Positions 1 to 6,898 of a DNA stretch of 7,768 nucleotides are shown here, in pieces. The DNA lies in contig JAITVX010000187.1 in NCBI GenBank assembly GCA_031285575.1, positions 1-7,768 on the forward strand, in the 5' to 3' direction. This stretch comes from Bacteroidales bacterium (GTDB taxonomy: Bacteria; Bacteroidota; Bacteroidia; Bacteroidales; VadinHA17). The position numbers and the translations under genes are program-made. How positions within the stretch are numbered: position 1 is the first letter of the stretch; the number at the start of each line of letters is the position of its first letter. A model generated the notes under the pieces. The model worked only from the letters and a program-made list of their open reading frames with translations. It was not told where the DNA came from and did no database searches.

Positions 1-111
1 TCCGTTCTTCCATTTCTCCTTCACTCTTTTGGCATGCTCTTAAACTTAAAATATTCACAAGTTTTGCGGGTGCCCCCTTATATGTAACCATTCGTAACTG
101 CAATGGCGGTA

Positions 112-146
112 ATAAAAAATGTGTTCTACATATGCAGAACACATTT
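112..146 (-). terminator. Intrinsic terminator of tRNA-Cys
   Basis: Read on the minus strand, an 11-bp perfect stem (117-127 paired with 136-146) closes an 8-base loop and is followed by a T-run (complement of the A-run 114-119). It starts two bases past the tRNA 3' end, so it fits a Rho-independent terminator for the tRNA transcript. The arms are AAATGTGTTCT and AGAACACATTT. Confidence 0.85.
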
Positions 147-147
147 G

Positions 148-218
148 AGGTCGGTGGCGGATTCGAACCGCCGTAAATGGTTTTGCAGACCACTACCTAA
201 CCACTCGGTTAACCGACC
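148..218 (-). tRNA. tRNA-Cys (anticodon GCA)
   Basis: This 71-nt minus-strand gene folds into a full cloverleaf. The acceptor stem is GGTCGGT/ACCGACC, the D stem ACC/GGT, the anticodon stem GTGGT/ACCAT and the T stem GGCGG/CCGCC with loop TTCGAAT. The anticodon loop CTGCAAA gives anticodon GCA (plus-strand 184-186), which reads Cys codons UGC and UGU. The discriminator base is T (position 148), the known identity base of tRNA-Cys. CCA is not encoded and would be added after transcription. It lies 142 nt downstream of ribF on the same strand and has its own terminator, so it may be transcribed alone or as the tail of the ribF transcript. I see no clear promoter in 219-360. That gap contains a hairpin TTATTCAA/TTGAATAA (231-254) without a T-run. 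Confidence 0.96.
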
Positions 219-360
219 AAATATTCAGCGTTATTCAACATTAACATTGAATAATATTGAGCCGCGAAGATAAAAAAATATTTTAATTACAACAATACAT
301 AATAAAACTTCAGAGCAAACATGTCTTAAAATTTGTTAAACTGCATCTACAATCGAAACA

Positions 361-1284
361 TTATATAACTCTTAATGCTTCTTCCATGTCAAGTTTTATT
401 TGCAGCGCAAGCTGTTCCATGCTGTCGAAACGCCTTTCATCTCTCAGCCTTTTCCTGAATGTAACCACAACATCCCTGTTATAAATATCGCCGTTGAAGC
501 CAATTATGTTTACTTCGATGCTCTGCTTCCTGTTTGCAGTATCAACCGTAGGATTTGTACCGATGTTAAGCATTCCACAAAAATGCCCGGAACCGGTATT
601 AACTTCCACTGCATACACACCGCCGCGTGGAATCAGTTTGTTGGCGGCGGGCAATATGTTTGCGGTGGGGAAGCCAATAGTCCGCCCTTTCTTTTTTCCG
701 TCGATAACAGTGCCCGATACTTTATAACAGTAACCAAGCAACATGTTTGCCATGCCTATATCTCCGGTAAGCAGCAGCCTTTTTATTACTGAAGAACTTA
801 CTCGGTTCCCCGCAGGTCTTACCTCGGGAGCCTGTTCAACGGTGAAACCAAAATCAGGAGCATACAGCTTAAGCATTTCAAAATTGCCCTCATCGTTTTT
901 CCCAAACCGCTGGTCGTATCCCGTTATTATATGGCTTGCCGCGAACCTGTCATACAGAATATCTCTGATGAACCCTGCGGCTTCCATTTTTTTAAGTTCG
1001 CTGTCAAGTTCTGTTTCTACAAGATGGTCAATGCCAGTTTGCCTAAGGAGCTCGCGTTTCTCGTCGGCCGTTGTAAGGCAAAGATTTCGTTTAATATCAT
1101 TTACAGTAACTGGTAACTGCGAATAGGTAAACGTTACAACAACCGATTCACACCTCAAAGTCGTCGCTTTGTCAACAAGATGTTTCAGCAGCGCCACATG
1201 ACCAAGATGCACTCCGTCGAATATACCCATTGCAACAACCGGTTTCCGGAAAGTGACGCTTTCGAATCCTTTGTGAATAATCAT
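361..1284 (-). CDS. ribF: Bifunctional riboflavin kinase / FAD synthetase
   Basis: This 307-residue cytoplasmic enzyme phosphorylates riboflavin to FMN and adenylates FMN to FAD; the length is normal for the family. The N-terminal nucleotidyltransferase half shows GIFDGVHLGH (20-29, with the HxGH nucleotide-binding signature), GYDQRFGKN (122-130) and VSSSVIKRLL (162-171). The C-terminal kinase half shows GRTIGFPTANI (200-210, PTAN motif), PRGGVYAV (219-226), GMLNIGTNPTV (237-247) and the probable catalytic Glu257 in IEVNI. One oddity: the segment after VVVTF (49-53), usually a PHP or PQP motif in this family, reads TYSQLP here, so the adenylyltransferase half may be altered. The start is the only ATG just before the conserved beginning. 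It is separated from rimO upstream by 176 bases and is probably transcribed on its own. Confidence 0.95.
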   Translation of the reverse strand: MIIHKGFESVTFRKPVVAMGIFDGVHLGHVALLKHLVDKATTLRCESVVVTFTYSQLPVTVNDIKRNLCLTTADEKRELLRQTGIDHLVETELDSELKKMEAAGFIRDILYDRFAASHIITGYDQRFGKNDEGNFEMLKLYAPDFGFTVEQAPEVRPAGNRVSSSVIKRLLLTGDIGMANMLLGYCYKVSGTVIDGKKKGRTIGFPTANILPAANKLIPRGGVYAVEVNTGSGHFCGMLNIGTNPTVDTANRKQSIEVNIIGFNGDIYNRDVVVTFRKRLRDERRFDSMEQLALQIKLDMEEALRVI

Positions 1285-1291
1285 AACGAGG

Positions 1292-1319
1292 CAAAGTTAA
1301 TAAAATGAATTAAAGCAAA
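1292..1319 (-). promoter_or_regulatory. Possible ribF promoter (weak)
   Basis: On the minus strand TAACTTTG (1299-1292) matches the Bacteroidota -7 consensus TAnnTTTG, and a TTTG (1319-1316) lies 16 bases upstream. The usual gap is about 19-21, so the -33 match is imperfect. The -7 box ends 7 bases before the ribF ATG, so a transcript from here would have almost no leader. Confidence 0.3.
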
Positions 1320-1460
1320 GATGGAGGGGATAATGTTATTATGATGCAGAATAATTATTTCTATTTAACATAATATTAATTATAGGTATTTCCCCAGCCT
1401 TTAATTAACAGGTATTCAGACATTATTTTTTTGAATTATGAAACAATACCCTGTATTATG

Positions 1461-2762
1461 TTAAATATTTGGTGTACCGAAAAGATCAAATTCTGTTGAC
1501 TGACTGATTTTTATTTGGTAAAAATCACCTGGTTTAAGATTATGTTTAGCGTTGATAAGAATTTCCTGGTCAACTTCCGGAGTGTCATATTCCGTTCTTC
1601 CTACAAAATAGTCTCCCTCTTTTCTATCTATTATAGTTTTTAATACTTTACCTATATAACGTCTGTTCAGAATTTCAGAAATATCTTGCTGTATTTCCAT
1701 TAATTCAGCAACTCGCAATTCCTTTGTTTCTTCTGGAATTTCGTCATTATATGATTTACCCGAGCGGGTTCCTTCTTCATGCGAATACTTAAAAACACCA
1801 AGTCTGTCGAATCTGAAACTTTTAATGAACTCTTTTAGTTCGTTAAATTCATTTTCGGTTTCGCCTGGATGTCCTGCTATAAGCGTTGTTCTTATAACAA
1901 CGTCTGGAATATCGTTTCGCAGCCTGTTTAAAATTTTTTCGGTCTCATATCTGTTGTGAGAGCGCTGCATTATGCTGAGCATCTTGTCTGAAATATGCTG
2001 AATCGGAATATCTATATATTTGCATACTTTAGGATTATCGCATATTACCTTAATCAATTCTTCGGGAAAATCTGCAGGATAAAGATAATTCAACCTTATC
2101 CATTCAATCCTGTCAATTTTGGCTAATTCCGTAATAAGTACAGGAAGACTTCGTTGCCTGTAAATATCGAGACCATAATAACTTAAATCCTGGGCTATCA
2201 GAATAAGTTCCCTGACTCCGTTTTCAGCCAGTTTATATGCTTCGGCAATCAGATTTTCAATTGTTTGCGAAACATATTTTCCTCTAATGCCCGGAATGGC
2301 ACAAAAAGAGCATGTGCGATCGCATCCTTCAGCAATTTTCAGATATGCGTAATGGCTTGGTCCTGTTAAAATCCGACCGGCCGGATGTGTGCCGTTTTGC
2401 TTTATTCCAAGTTCTGCCAATATGTCTGACATGCTGTTTACGCCGAAATACCTTCTGACTTCAGGAATCTCTTTTCTTAACGCTTCCGAATATTTTTCAG
2501 ACAGGCAGCCGATTACGTAAAACCGTTCTATTTTACCTGCTTTTTGAGCTTCTGCATATTGCAATATGGTATCGATGCTCTCTTCCCGAGCATCATTAAT
2601 AAAGCCGCAGGTATTTATTATAACTATTCCGGCATCGGAATCGACAGTGTTGTGTGTTACGTCAAATCCTCCGGCATGTATCTGTGCTGACAGCTTCTCG
2701 GAATCAACAATATTCTTTGAACATCCAAGCGTAATAACGTTGATTTTTCTGTTGTTTGCCAT
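1461..2762 (-). CDS. rimO: Ribosomal protein S12 methylthiotransferase RimO
   Basis: This 433-residue radical-SAM enzyme adds a methylthio group to the conserved aspartate of ribosomal protein S12. The N-terminal UPF0004 domain supplies three cluster cysteines: C14 in LGCSKNIVDSE (the RimO rather than MiaB signature), C52 in NTCGF and C86 in GCLSEK. The radical-SAM CxxxCxxC motif is C147-C151-C154 (CDRTCSFC), followed by AIPGIRGKYVS. A TRAM-like domain fills about 366-430 and the protein ends in FDLFGTPNI. The reading frame stays open up to 2834, but I chose ATG 2762: homology begins there (MANNRKINVITLGC), it lies 4 bases after the ftsY stop, and the longer version would overlap ftsY with unrelated residues. 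It is probably translated from the ftsY transcript. It is visibly more AT-rich than the genes to its right. Confidence 0.96.
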   Translation of the reverse strand: MANNRKINVITLGCSKNIVDSEKLSAQIHAGGFDVTHNTVDSDAGIVIINTCGFINDAREESIDTILQYAEAQKAGKIERFYVIGCLSEKYSEALRKEIPEVRRYFGVNSMSDILAELGIKQNGTHPAGRILTGPSHYAYLKIAEGCDRTCSFCAIPGIRGKYVSQTIENLIAEAYKLAENGVRELILIAQDLSYYGLDIYRQRSLPVLITELAKIDRIEWIRLNYLYPADFPEELIKVICDNPKVCKYIDIPIQHISDKMLSIMQRSHNRYETEKILNRLRNDIPDVVIRTTLIAGHPGETENEFNELKEFIKSFRFDRLGVFKYSHEEGTRSGKSYNDEIPEETKELRVAELMEIQQDISEILNRRYIGKVLKTIIDRKEGDYFVGRTEYDTPEVDQEILINAKHNLKPGDFYQIKISQSTEFDLFGTPNI

Positions 2763-2766
2763 TAGT

Positions 2767-3729
2767 CTATTGCAGGTTTGAACTGAACAGGGAATCAACA
2801 AAGTCAAATCTGCTGAAAACAAGCAGGTCGTCAAGCCCCTCTCCCACTCCTATATATTTTACGGGAATATTAAACTGATCGGAAATACCGATAACAACGC
2901 CGCCTTTTGCCGTTCCGTCAAGTTTTGTTATTGCAAGCGATGTTATGTCGGTTGCCGCTGTAAACTGTTTTGCCTGTTCAAAGGCATTCTGGCCTGTAGA
3001 GCCGTCAAGCACAAGCAAAACTTCATTCGGTGCATTGGGAGTAACTTTTTCCATTACTCTTTTTATTTTCGAGAGTTCTGCCATAAGGTTTGTTTTGTTG
3101 TGAAGCCGGCCGGCCGTGTCTATTATAACCACGTCGGCTTCGGAAGCCATTGCCGAGCGTAGCGTATCGTATGCTACCGATGCGGGGTCGGAGCCCATTT
3201 GCTGCTTTACAAGTTGAACCCCTACCCTGTCGGCCCATATCTGCAGCTGGTCTATTGCGGCGGCGCGGAAAGTATCGGCGGCGCCAATCGTTACTTTTTT
3301 TCCGGCCGTTTTATACTGGTGCGCAAGTTTTGCAATGGTTGTGGTTTTCCCTACTCCGTTTACGCCAACTACCATTATAACATACGGTTTGCTGCGAAGC
3401 GGCGAACTGAAATCAATATTTTCCGTATCAGGGCCTTTATCGAGCAGCGATGCTATTTCTTCTTTTAAGATAACATGCAGTTCGCCTGTGTTAAGATATT
3501 TGTCTTTCGAGGCTCGTTTTTCAATCCTCTCTATAATTTTAAGCGTTGTTGTTACTCCCACGTCTGAAGATACAAGCACTTCCTCGAGGTTGTCAAGTAC
3601 TTCATCGTCAATTTTCGATTTACCTCCGATAGCCCTTGTAAGTTTCAGGAAAACGCTCTCTTTTGTTTTTTTCAGTCCGTTGTCAAGACTGTCCTTTTTT
3701 TCTTTGCCAAATAATCCGAATAAAGCCAT
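2767..3729 (-). CDS. ftsY: Signal recognition particle receptor FtsY
   Basis: This 320-residue SRP GTPase docks ribosome-SRP complexes at the inner membrane for co-translational insertion of membrane proteins. The N-terminal helical domain (about 1-110) starts MALFGLFGKEKK and lacks the long acidic A domain of the E. coli protein, a common short form. The NG GTPase domain shows the P-loop GVNGVGKTT (122-130), DTFRAAA (152-158), DTAGR (204-208), TKLDG (268-272) and the closing IGVGEGLDDL (293-302). It is first in a two-gene unit with rimO, whose ATG follows after 4 bases. In many Bacteroidota, from memory, L28, L33 and DUF4295 genes precede ftsY; here a two-component operon does instead. The start fits family length and has a -7-like box 36 bases upstream. 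Confidence 0.97.
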   Translation of the reverse strand: MALFGLFGKEKKDSLDNGLKKTKESVFLKLTRAIGGKSKIDDEVLDNLEEVLVSSDVGVTTTLKIIERIEKRASKDKYLNTGELHVILKEEIASLLDKGPDTENIDFSSPLRSKPYVIMVVGVNGVGKTTTIAKLAHQYKTAGKKVTIGAADTFRAAAIDQLQIWADRVGVQLVKQQMGSDPASVAYDTLRSAMASEADVVIIDTAGRLHNKTNLMAELSKIKRVMEKVTPNAPNEVLLVLDGSTGQNAFEQAKQFTAATDITSLAITKLDGTAKGGVVIGISDQFNIPVKYIGVGEGLDDLLVFSRFDFVDSLFSSNLQ

Positions 3730-3765
3730 TTGTGTGTTGGTATGTTATTAATACATGCGAAGCGG

Positions 3766-3773
3766 CAAATGTA
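3766..3773 (-). promoter_or_regulatory. Candidate -7 promoter box of ftsY-rimO
   Basis: Minus-strand TACATTTG matches the Bacteroidota -7 consensus TAnnTTTG and lies 36 bases before the ftsY ATG, leaving a leader of about 30 bases. No TTTG is found at the expected -33 distance, so the promoter is only half supported. The rest of the gap (3774-3864) holds an imperfect hairpin (TTATTT/AAATAA at 3812-3825) and a short A/T run after the kinase stop codon, neither a convincing terminator. Confidence 0.45.
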
Positions 3774-3864
3774 TAAAATATACTCTGTTTCTTATGCCGC
3801 TTCCCCGGAATTTATTTTGAAATAAGGAAGTACGTCAACCCTGCACCGCCGCCACAAAAAAACA

Positions 3865-5841
3865 TCATGTTGAGCGGAGTACAAACCAGAACCTTGTTCC
3901 CTTGCCTTCAGCGCTTTCAACGTGTAGCCCGCAGCCATGCTTTTCGAGCAGTTCGCGGCATACAACAAGCCCCAGCCCGCTGCCCTGCTCTCCGGCAGTG
4001 CCTTTGCGCGACTGCCGGCTGTCGATGCGGAAAAGGCTGCGCACCTGTTCTTCGCTCATGCCCGTGCCGGTGTCGCTTACCGAAACGGTGCACGAGCCGT
4101 TGCTGCACAACGCTATTTCCAGCAATACGGCGCCGCCGCCCGACGTAAACTTCACGGCATTAACCAGCAGGTTGCGCACTACGGCGGCAAGCATGTTGCT
4201 GTCGCCCGTAACCATTGCTATGGACGGCATTACGGCACTAACCGTTACGCCCTTGCGTTCGGCCATGCTGCGGATGAGGGTAATATCGGAATTGAGCGCC
4301 GAAACAATGTCGAACAGCACGGGGCGGTAGGGCATGCGGCCTGTCTGCACCTGCGCCCAGTTGAGCAGGTTGTAAAGCAGCTCAACCTGCCCGTCGGCCG
4401 ATTTCAGCAGTACGCCGTAGTAGCGCAGCAGGGTGGCTGCATCCCAGTCGCCGGCATTATCGACCAGCAGCTGCAGGGCGTCGCGCTGTGCCACGGCCGG
4501 ATTTTTAAGGTCGTGCGATATGATGCTGAAAAACCGGTCTTTGGTGGCGTTTGTTTCAACCAGTTCGCGGTTGCGGAGGCTGCGCAGGCGTATTATGAGC
4601 GCCAGCAACGCAAGCAGCAGTATGGCCATCGCAAGCCCGCCGGCATAGAGGCGCTGCCTCGCTTCGTGCCGGCCTATTTCAGCCTTTTGCCTCTGTATTT
4701 CCATATCTTTTTTCTCGGCGGCATAAATGGCTTCCATGTGGGCCATAAGGCGGCTGTTGTTTTCGTTGGCTATGCTGTCGGCATAGCTTCTGTATAGCCG
4801 TTCGTAGCGAAAGGCTTCTTCAAAGCGCTTCCTTGCTTCAAACATGCGGGCCAAACCGCGGTATGCTTCCCGCACTTCTGTTTTGGAGCCTATTTCGAGC
4901 GCTGTCTTCAACCCTTCGCGGAGGTGGTCTTCGGCCAGACGGTATTGCCGCTTTTCGACAAGGGCGAAACCCATGCTGATGCGGTTGTTGGCCACATAAA
5001 TGTGGTCGCTGAGCTGCAGGTTTATTTCGAGCGCCTTTGCAAAAAGGTCTATCGCCTCGTCTGTACGGCCATGCCTGTAAAGCACTTTTCCCAGAGCGCT
5101 GTAGCTGATGGCCTCGCCGCGTGCCGAATTTATCTTGCGGTTTTGCTGCAGCGATGCGTTGTAGTAGTATTCTGCCGAATCGAGCATGTTGAGGTATTCA
5201 TACGCTTCGCCTATATTGTTCAGGTTTATGGCCAGCCCCAGGCTGTTGCCCGACTCTTCGGCTATGGGGAGGCAGCGCTCGAAATAGCTGATGGCTTCGC
5301 GGTAGTTGCCCAGCGATATGTGCACGTTTCCGAGGCTGTTCAGCGCAATGCTTATGTTATAGGTGTTGTTCAGCTGTTCCGACAGTTTCAGCGATTTGAA
5401 GTGGTTGTCGAGCGCATAGTTGAACTCGTCGAGCCGGCGATACAGCACGCCGAGGTTGTTGTATGCCACTATCTGCGCCATGGTGTCGCTGTGTGCTGCG
5501 GCCATTTCGAGCGCACGGCTGTGCATGTCGAGCGCTTCGGAATAGCGCGACCGGTCGCGCATATACACGCCGTAGTAATCGAGCGCCATGTACTGCATTT
5601 CCGTATAGCCTGTCTCTTCGGCCACGCGCAGCGCTTCAACAAGCAGGGGTTCCGTGTCGATGCTGCGGCGCAGGCGGCTGGCTGTCCTGAACAGCGAATC
5701 GACTTTCGCATGGCTGTCGGGCATATCCATAAAGCGGCGTATAAGGGCGCTGTCGGCATGCGAAACCTGTGCGTTAAGCGCGGCGCCGGAAAGCAGCATG
5801 GCGGCAAACGCGGCAAGGGCCGGCAGCAGAAGGGCTTTCAT
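3865..5841 (-). CDS. Periplasmic-TPR sensor histidine kinase
   Basis: This 658-residue protein is the likely sensor of a two-component system. Residues 1-24 form a Sec signal peptide (MKALLLPALAAFAAMLLSG, likely cut near ALNA-Q). Tandem TPR repeats fill about 75-355 (for example YNNLGVLYRRLDEFNYALDN at 127-146). A coiled coil (about 370-398) leads into a membrane helix (about 400-418). The cytoplasmic kinase has the H-box FFSIISHDLKNP with His443, the N-box RNLLVNAVKFT (556-566), the G1 box DTGTG (590-594) and the G2 box GSGLGL (620-625), so all catalytic motifs are present. It overlaps the upstream regulator gene by ATGA, so the two are translationally coupled and presumably cognate. The TPRs should face the periplasm. 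The ligand or partner is unknown. Composition is clearly more GC-rich than rimO. Confidence 0.93.
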   Translation of the reverse strand: MKALLLPALAAFAAMLLSGAALNAQVSHADSALIRRFMDMPDSHAKVDSLFRTASRLRRSIDTEPLLVEALRVAEETGYTEMQYMALDYYGVYMRDRSRYSEALDMHSRALEMAAAHSDTMAQIVAYNNLGVLYRRLDEFNYALDNHFKSLKLSEQLNNTYNISIALNSLGNVHISLGNYREAISYFERCLPIAEESGNSLGLAINLNNIGEAYEYLNMLDSAEYYYNASLQQNRKINSARGEAISYSALGKVLYRHGRTDEAIDLFAKALEINLQLSDHIYVANNRISMGFALVEKRQYRLAEDHLREGLKTALEIGSKTEVREAYRGLARMFEARKRFEEAFRYERLYRSYADSIANENNSRLMAHMEAIYAAEKKDMEIQRQKAEIGRHEARQRLYAGGLAMAILLLALLALIIRLRSLRNRELVETNATKDRFFSIISHDLKNPAVAQRDALQLLVDNAGDWDAATLLRYYGVLLKSADGQVELLYNLLNWAQVQTGRMPYRPVLFDIVSALNSDITLIRSMAERKGVTVSAVMPSIAMVTGDSNMLAAVVRNLLVNAVKFTSGGGAVLLEIALCSNGSCTVSVSDTGTGMSEEQVRSLFRIDSRQSRKGTAGEQGSGLGLVVCRELLEKHGCGLHVESAEGKGTRFWFVLRST

Positions 5842-6494
5842 GCGTGCATGTGTATAATCCCGTAGCGCGCGGCATACTGTATCAGTTCGGCTGTGCTGTT
5901 GATACCAAGCTTGCGGAAAATATTGTTTTTATGCGTATCGACCGTTCTGGGGCTTATGCCGAGCCGTTCGGCAATCTGCTTGCTTGTTGTTGCCATGTCG
6001 CTGCAAAGTTCTATAATGCGCTTTTCCTGTTCGGTAAACTCTGATGTTACTTCCGCTGTTTTCTTTTTAGCTACGTAAACACGGTAAACTATTTCAGATA
6101 TGTCTTTCCCGAAAAAGTTAAACCCGCCCGATACGGCGCGTATGGCTCCGGCAAGCGCATCAACGCCTCCCTCGCGCTTGCTTATAAACCCTTCGGCGCC
6201 CGCATCGAGCATGGCCTGCACCGAGGTGGCGCTGTTTTCGGCCGACAGGGCAAGTATCTTTACTTCGGGGCGCTCTGTTTTAAGGCGGCGGGCTGTTTCA
6301 ACGCCCGACATGCCGGGAAGAATAATATCGAGCAGCGCCATGTCGAACCCGGCGGTTTGCGGCAGAAGCCTGAAAAGCTCCTCGCCCGAATCAGCTTCCG
6401 CCACAATTTCAATGTCGGGGTGCCGGCTTGCAATGGCTGTTTTTACTCCGAGGCGAAACAGCTCGTGGTCGTCAACTATGATTGCTTTTATCAT
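5838..6494 (-). CDS. NarL/LuxR-type response regulator
   Basis: This 218-residue DNA-binding response regulator is presumably phosphorylated by the kinase encoded just downstream. The receiver domain (about 2-120) has the acidic pair D8-D9 (VDDHE), phospho-acceptor D56 (ALLDIILPGMSG), S84 and K106 (FISKREGG). The C-terminal LuxR-type helix-turn-helix spans about 150-212 (FTEQEKRIIEL, then SPRTVDTHKNNIFRKLGI). Two starts are possible. I chose ATG 6494, giving MIKAIIVDDHE, the usual length before the first receiver strand. ATG 6503 would add three residues (MLC) and has an A-rich upstream context that also suits initiation. The stop overlaps the kinase start by ATGA. A strong promoter match lies directly upstream, and the palindromes at 6604-6695 are candidate operators. 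Confidence 0.94.
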   Translation of the reverse strand: MIKAIIVDDHELFRLGVKTAIASRHPDIEIVAEADSGEELFRLLPQTAGFDMALLDIILPGMSGVETARRLKTERPEVKILALSAENSATSVQAMLDAGAEGFISKREGGVDALAGAIRAVSGGFNFFGKDISEIVYRVYVAKKKTAEVTSEFTEQEKRIIELCSDMATTSKQIAERLGISPRTVDTHKNNIFRKLGINSTAELIQYAARYGIIHMHA

Positions 6495-6515
6495 ACAGAG
6501 CATCTTTTCTGCTCA

Positions 6516-6548
6516 CAAAGATAATTTAAATTATGATTGCCGCACAAA
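6516..6548 (-). promoter_or_regulatory. Promoter of the two-component operon
   Basis: On the minus strand TTTG (6548-6545), a 21-base gap and TATCTTTG (6523-6516) match the Bacteroidota primary sigma consensus TTTG-N19-21-TAnnTTTG. Transcription would start near 6508-6511, giving a leader of about 15 bases to ATG 6494, or about 6 to ATG 6503. This is the best promoter match in the window. Confidence 0.7.
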
Positions 6549-6603
6549 ACAGCATGTTTTTTATTATGCCATATAACGAGGCCGTTAGAAAAAAATGCTG
6601 CCG

Positions 6604-6695
6604 GCCTCTACGTAATATTACGTATTTCATCTACGTAAAATTACGTAGAGGCGGCTAAGTAATTTTACTTAGAAAAATTACGTAATACGTAGATG
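6604..6695. repeat. Cluster of nested TACGTA-type palindromes
   Basis: Four palindromic blocks lie close together: a perfect 16-bp palindrome TACGTAATATTACGTA (6609-6624); CTACGTAA-AA-TTACGTAG (6631-6648); CTAAGTAA-TT-TTACTTAG (6655-6672), which has the same 8-2-8 design with altered sequence; and ATTACGTAAT overlapping TACGTA (6677-6691). Longer inverted repeats link them: 13 bp (6604-6616 with 6640-6652) and 10 bp (6628-6637 with 6686-6695). The cluster sits about 55 bp upstream of the -33 box of the regulator operon and also upstream of the right-hand gene. It could be an operator array, a small mobile palindrome, or a structured RNA or terminator. There is no gene here. Confidence 0.7.
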
Positions 6696-6784
6696 TTTTT
6701 TCCGGAATTTTTATTATAATTTTACTGCGTAAATAAACAGTTTACGCCGATGGCTTTTAACATACATATTGACCACAAACTGCC

Positions 6785-6799
6785 CGTCATTGCGAAACC
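6785..6799 (+). repeat. Solo copy of the palindromic element's arm
   Basis: CGTCATTGCGAAACC here equals the reverse complement of the right end of the palindromic element that follows (6880-6894) and matches its left end (6811-6822) over 12 bases. It looks like a fragment of another copy or a partial duplication. Confidence 0.6.
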
Positions 6800-6810
6800 G
6801 GCATGCAACC

Positions 6811-6894
6811 CGTCATTGCGAAGCAACTTGTTGCTGAAGCAATCCAGAGAAACAAAACATGGATTGCTTCACCCCTGCGGGTTTCGCAATGACG
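6811..6894. repeat. Cruciform-like palindromic element, MITE/REP type
   Basis: The ends CGTCATTGCGAA (6811-6822) and TTCGCAATGACG (6883-6894) pair perfectly over 12 bp, and the inner arms TGAAGCAATCCA (6835-6846) and TGGATTGCTTCA (6860-6871) pair over another 12 bp around a 13-base apical loop. Between the two stems each side carries its own small hairpin: GCAAC-TT-GTTGC on the left (6823-6834) and ACCC-CTGC-GGGT on the right (6871-6882). The whole can fold as a four-way junction. From memory, palindromes beginning GTCATTGCGA and containing GAAGCAATCC are dispersed in many unrelated bacterial genomes. No transposase is present, so any mobility would depend on a protein made elsewhere. Confidence 0.75.
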
Positions 6895-6898
6895 AAAA

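Noticed and set aside
1..111. Possible gene ends at the left edge: a plus frame open to TAA at 88-90 and a minus-strand ATG at 13-11 after AAGGAG
   Set aside because: Too short to judge. The plus frame has no recognisable content, and the minus-strand Shine-Dalgarno-like sequence is only two bases from the ATG.
1444..1460. Hairpin AATAC-CCT-GTATT after rimO as a terminator
   Set aside because: The stem is only 5 bp and A/T-rich, the loop is three bases and no proper T-run follows. The gap 1285-1460 otherwise shows only AT-rich sequence.
2763..2834. Longer rimO starting at ATG 2834
   Set aside because: The extra 24 residues overlap the ftsY end, match nothing expected of RimO, and the ATG at 2762 fits both homology and operon spacing.
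3855..3875. Terminator after the kinase gene
   Set aside because: There is a T-run on the minus strand right after the stop codon, but only a short AACAT/ATGTT stem with a one-base loop precedes it.
3937..4797. Plus-strand open frame of 286 codons opposite the kinase gene
   Set aside because: It lies wholly antisense to a gene with clear kinase motifs, has no recognisable domain, and arises from the GC-rich coding strand.
4924..5865. Plus-strand open frame of 313 codons opposite the TPR region
   Set aside because: It is a shadow of the repetitive TPR-coding sequence on the other strand, with low-complexity V/A/R/H-rich content and no known motif.
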